Positions 60,869 to 64,000 of a DNA stretch of 64,000 nucleotides are shown here, one piece after another (the first letter of the stretch is position 1; every line of letters begins with the position of its first letter). The notes under the pieces are model-generated. The model saw nothing but the letters and a program-made list of their open reading frames with translations. It had not been told where the DNA came from and searched no databases. Both the position numbers and the translations under genes were made by a program. Origin of the DNA: Euonymus europaeus (Eukaryota; Streptophyta; Magnoliopsida; Celastrales; Celastraceae); NCBI GenBank assembly GCA_963580455.1, contig OY756969.1:21424760-21488759 (forward strand), in the 5' to 3' direction.

Positions 60869-61072
60869 CGGTTTGGGGTCGAGAAACCGAAACCCGTCTG
60901 CCAGTTCCCTGCCCTGGGAGTCACTGACAGATGTAAGTCGCAGGATGTGCAGCCTTACGGTAGGGACCACCTGCCGCTTCAGAAGTGGTCGAATGCCTCT
61001 ACGAGGGTTCGAACTCACAACCTCCACTTCCCCCGTTAAGGGTTTTGACAAGGTGGGTACCGCTCAGCCATA
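60869..61072 (-). mobile_element. tRNA-derived SINE with 14-bp target duplication
   Basis: On the minus strand the element begins with an A box (tggctgagcgg) and a B box (gtgagttcgaaccc) at tRNA spacing, then a GC-richer body ending ctcgaccccaaaccg. The flanks taccacgggatttt at 60855-60868 and 61073-61086 are identical, as expected after target-primed reverse transcription. The body is about 204 bp, without a long A tail. Confidence 0.85.
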
Positions 61073-61446
61073 TACCACGGGATTTTAACTTTACTCTTCT
61101 CTCTACACACTTGCACTTTTGTAAGCAAGTCCAATGGCAACAAATGCGTAGCACTTGAGTTTATCCTGATCTTTGTGCATATGATGATTAACAAGAGTAT
61201 TGGCTATGGTGACAATATATATAGTGTTTCAAGTTTGAAATGTGGTTAAAGGTGTAGAAGTTGGCGAGAGACAAATCACACAAACGAGGAAATTATATTT
61301 ATACAAGTTTTTGCTCTTATAAAAGAGACGCATCACGCATAAGTATCATTTGTCAGTGCACTTGCTGTAAAAGACAATAAAATAAAATAGAAAGAGCATA
61401 CGTGTCCTTTGTTTAATAATTGAGTGGGTCCCATTTGTCAATTAAG

Positions 61447-61818
61447 TTATACTTAAAGAGCAACTTCAGTGCTACCTAAATTTTAAGCACTCCATAATTT
61501 TCAATTGGATCTCACCTCTATTACACACAATTGGGTCCCACTTATTGATTTATTCACATCAGCAAAACACGTCTCCCAATATATCCACATCAATAAAAAC
61601 ACATCTTTCAATACGATTTTTTCACTCTCTATTACCAAACTCTCCAAATATCAAGTGTGCACATCTTCGAATACAATTTTTTTCACTTTTTTTTACTCTA
61701 AAACACATCTCCCAATATAATTTTTCCATTTTTTACATATTCTTTTTCTTATCATTCTCTCTGCATACTCCAAAATTTCCAGTATTTATTTTCAAGTGCA
61801 CCATCACACTTGCTCTAA
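61447..61818 (-). mobile_element. MITE copy C
   Basis: Reverse-complemented, it starts agagcaagtgtgatggtgc and shows ggaaattttggagtatg, agagaatgataag, cacatcttcg/ttgtattg and gtgggacccaattgtg, in the order of copy A at 9399. The plus-strand left end agagcaacttcagtgctac is its inverted partner. Confidence 0.6.
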
Positions 61819-63457
61819 GAACGCAAACGCTTATTAAAAAAATTGCTAATTTCAAATGTTAAAAATAAGTCATTGTAGCCTTCAAGACCCTTTTAACAAG
61901 GCTAAATCTCATTGTTTTCCGAGTGCTTGAAATATGTTCTATTGGAGATGCTACGAACCCTCCACACAGCAAGCTTTGTCAGCATCTACAACTGTTTTTA
62001 AGTGGAAAAATCAACCAATTGTGAGTGTACTACACTCCAAAAAACGAGAAAGCTATTTTTTTGGAGTCCACTGTGGCTGCTCCCCACATGTGCACACACA
62101 CACATACTGACATACACTCTCTCCATCGCCAATCAGAACAACTCCGATGGTAACGCTCACCCATTTATATGATGTCGACGGTCGATTTTGGTTTATTTTT
62201 TTTACATATTTAAGTTGAACAGTTTTGTCAGTTATCGATCGATTATGTTAGTATTTTAATTTTTGATCGGTCGTAGTGTAAAATATATAATTTTTTTTTA
62301 AAAAAAAAGACCAAACCATTCGATTTTGGTAGGTTTCGATTTTGATGGTTTTTTTTACAGCCCTAACAAAACCTCTACTTTTGTATTCTCTCATCTATTC
62401 TCCAATAGAACTACATCATAATCAATACTGAATCTCACTTCTTTTACAAAAAATCAAGACACATACTCATCCACATCATCAAAACACATCTTCTAATATA
62501 ATCGCATCAAAAAAAAAAAATTCATGCATTATTTAGTACTCATTTTTAAGAGCCTATTATACTATATTTTGCATTTGAATAGAAAATTATAGTCTTGGCC
62601 GTCATATTGGTCAGATGTCATAACTTCATTCACACTTGTGCGGCAGCAAATATCCTTTTTTTCATCCAAGGCATCCAATTAATGCCAAGCCCCGCCGCTT
62701 ATTTGACCACGTAAAGGGAGAACCCGAGAAGCCAATATCACAAAAATTCTGCATCAAAGAGGCCGAATGGTCATTTACAGCTGAAGTCTCGCATAATTGA
62801 ACAAAATTTCATTAAAGTCACCTCCAATTATCCAAGGGAGATCAGAAAAATACACAAAAATTTAAATCATACAAATATTTCAATATGGTCACATAAACGA
62901 AAACACGTCTAATAATATAACTACATCGATAAAACGTAAATTTCTAAACATTTTATTCTTTCAATTTTGGTCAAACCAACAACTTTCATATCCTTCACAC
63001 TATATCTATTAAATTTGCATCAAAATCAATATTGGATCCCACATTTATTACAAAAAGACAAGTCAGATACTCATTCACATCACTAAAATGCATGTCTCAA
63101 TACAGTCACTACATCAGCAAAACCACACATTTTTACATAATTTGATCGCCAAGCAAAATGTAAACAATTATTGTTGCTCAATTGGACGTTTGGAACACAA
63201 TGCGGCTCCAATGGAATAGGGACCCATTTATTTGAATAATGAAATCAAGTTTGTTTTTTTTTTCCTATTTTTAGAATGTCTGAAATTAGAGTAGACCATA
63301 AAGACTTGGAAAATTAGAACCATGTGAATACATGCCGATGATGTTGATGTAAACCTTCTATTTCTGATTAATTAAGGACAAAACACATGCATATGTGCCA
63401 TTACCTATCATGAAAAACGTACGTGCGAACATAAGGTGCTGAAAAGATCCATATTAT

Positions 63458-63460
<3 letters not shown>
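61819..63460. other. spacer with decayed MITE fragments
   Basis: Pieces near 62395-62500 and 63030-63215 (ctccaatag, acatactcatccacatcatcaaaacacat, ggatcccaca) look like further, more decayed copies of the MITE family A-C. No gene. Confidence 0.35.

Positions 63461-63492
<32 letters not shown>
63461..63492. repeat. (AT)n microsatellite
   Basis: About 32 bp of alternating A and T. Confidence 0.9.
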
Positions 63493-63497
<5 letters not shown>

Positions 63498-63636
63498 CCT
63501 TGGGGATCAAGATATTGACGATCATGACATGTCTATCATTGACTCTCTTACTCCAAAACTTGATTCCTTAATTAATTGGGCCCAAAAAAAATTGAATATT
63601 AACAAGTCTCGTCGTCATCGATCTCTATTGAGATAG
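63493..63636 (+). other. short coding-like open frame, unassigned
   Basis: Directly after the AT microsatellite an open frame reads ALGDQDIDDHDMSIIDSL... and ends SRRHRSLLR before a stop at 63634. Its residue composition looks coding rather than random, but it has no convincing start and I recognise no family. It could be a relic exon or chance. Confidence 0.25.
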
Positions 63637-63803
63637 CTAGCTAGCAGCTAGCAAGGATTTTCGGCCGAAATCATCTCTGAAAAAATGAGATTCCTCCAAA
63701 CATTGTTCACACTATGATGGTGATTTCGCTCGTCCTACAATAATTTCTATAAATCTACGTTGCACTCAGTTATATTTGCTCAGTCTAGCATTAAATCATA
63801 CAA

Positions 63804-63810
63804 TATAAAA
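63804..63810 (+). promoter_or_regulatory. TATA box of terpene synthase gene
   Basis: tataaaa, 34 bp before the start codon at 63844; this short distance would give a very short leader. Confidence 0.6.
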
Positions 63811-63843
63811 GTTCAAGCTTCTCAATTCTCATAATCAATCAGC

Positions 63844-64000
63844 ATGGAATATTATTCAGATTCCTCTTTAGTTGACAAGGTTAATGAGGAGATGTTTTTG
63901 AAAGTGGATGTGTATTCATCTGTTGCTCCATCTGCTTATGACACTGCTTGGCTAGCCATGGTTCCGGATTCTCGCAATCCGGTGCAACCCTTATTCATGG
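63844..64000 (+). CDS. terpene synthase, TPS-e/f like, 5' end only
   Basis: The frame starts MEYYSDSSLVDKVNEEMF and has VYSSVAPSAYDTAWLAMVPD, the conserved N-terminal block (SAYDTAW) of class e/f diterpene-type synthases such as geranyllinalool and kaurene synthases. No plastid transit peptide precedes it, which fits a cytosolic or geranyllinalool-type enzyme. The remaining catalytic domains (DDxxD region) lie outside the window, so product and integrity are unknown. Confidence 0.85.
   Translation, partial: MEYYSDSSLVDKVNEEMFLKVDVYSSVAPSAYDTAWLAMVPDSRNPVQPLFM

Noticed and set aside
43668..64000. ABCG transporter and terpene synthase as a biosynthesis-export cluster
   Set aside because: They are 18 kb apart with transposons and a NAC gene between, and only one end of one synthase is visible.

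Overview
This is plant nuclear DNA, most likely from a eudicot. It is AT-rich, with long AT-rich spacers, short introns with GT-AG (once GC-AG) borders, a plant-type U6 snRNA gene, plant-specific families (NAC, TIR-only, ABCG half transporter, TPS-e/f-like terpene synthase) and plant Copia, Gypsy, hAT, Tourist, MULE-like and SINE elements. The species cannot be fixed from the sequence alone. Layout: 0-7.8 kb is a scrambled zone with a MYB/SANT-like protein tail, a decayed receptor-kinase scrap, the 5' half of a BED-finger hAT transposon, a probable Gypsy-type solo LTR, and the last five exons of a WAPL cohesin-release gene. The LTR joins hAT sequence on one side to WAPL sequence on the other, so it looks like a deletion or rearrangement junction. 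9.85-17.78 kb holds a complete 18-exon gene for spliceosomal SF3B subunit 2 (581 aa; every exon joins in frame). 18.2-20.0 kb is one non-autonomous hAT element inserted in another, followed by a MULE-like foldback element. 22.0-22.8 kb has an intact U6 snRNA gene with its Pol III promoter, whose 3' end seeds a tandem array. 27.3-33.5 kb carries a Tourist MITE and a Copia (TNT1/Tork-like) retrotransposon with two LTRs, a perfect 5-bp target duplication and a three-times broken polyprotein. 35.8-36.9 kb is a two-exon TIR-only gene. 43.7-45.8 kb is a four-exon ABCG half transporter. 47.8-52.6 kb is a decayed minus-strand Copia element (RE1-like), directly followed by a hAT (ZMYM1-like) transposase tail and a ribosomal protein eL8/RPL7A exon scrap. 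55.7-57.0 kb is a NAM-type NAC transcription factor. 57-63.8 kb is gene-poor, with a long inverted repeat, a SINE with a 14-bp target duplication and MITE copies. At 63.84 kb a terpene synthase begins and runs off the window.

Intact-looking functional genes: SF3B2 and U6 (both pre-mRNA splicing, unrelated loci), the TIR-only protein (immune NADase type), the ABCG transporter, the NAC factor and the terpene synthase. They do not form an operon or an obvious cluster; the ABCG and terpene synthase genes are about 18 kb apart and nothing in the sequence links them. No clear novel multi-gene system is visible. The most unusual signals are the U6 3'-end tandem array, the chimeric LTR junction that truncates WAPL, a dense TTGAC (W-box core) array inside that LTR, the LTR minisatellite that differs in copy number between the two ends of one Copia element, and two strong hairpins. 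All identifications come from reading the sequence and knowledge of families; no database search was run.
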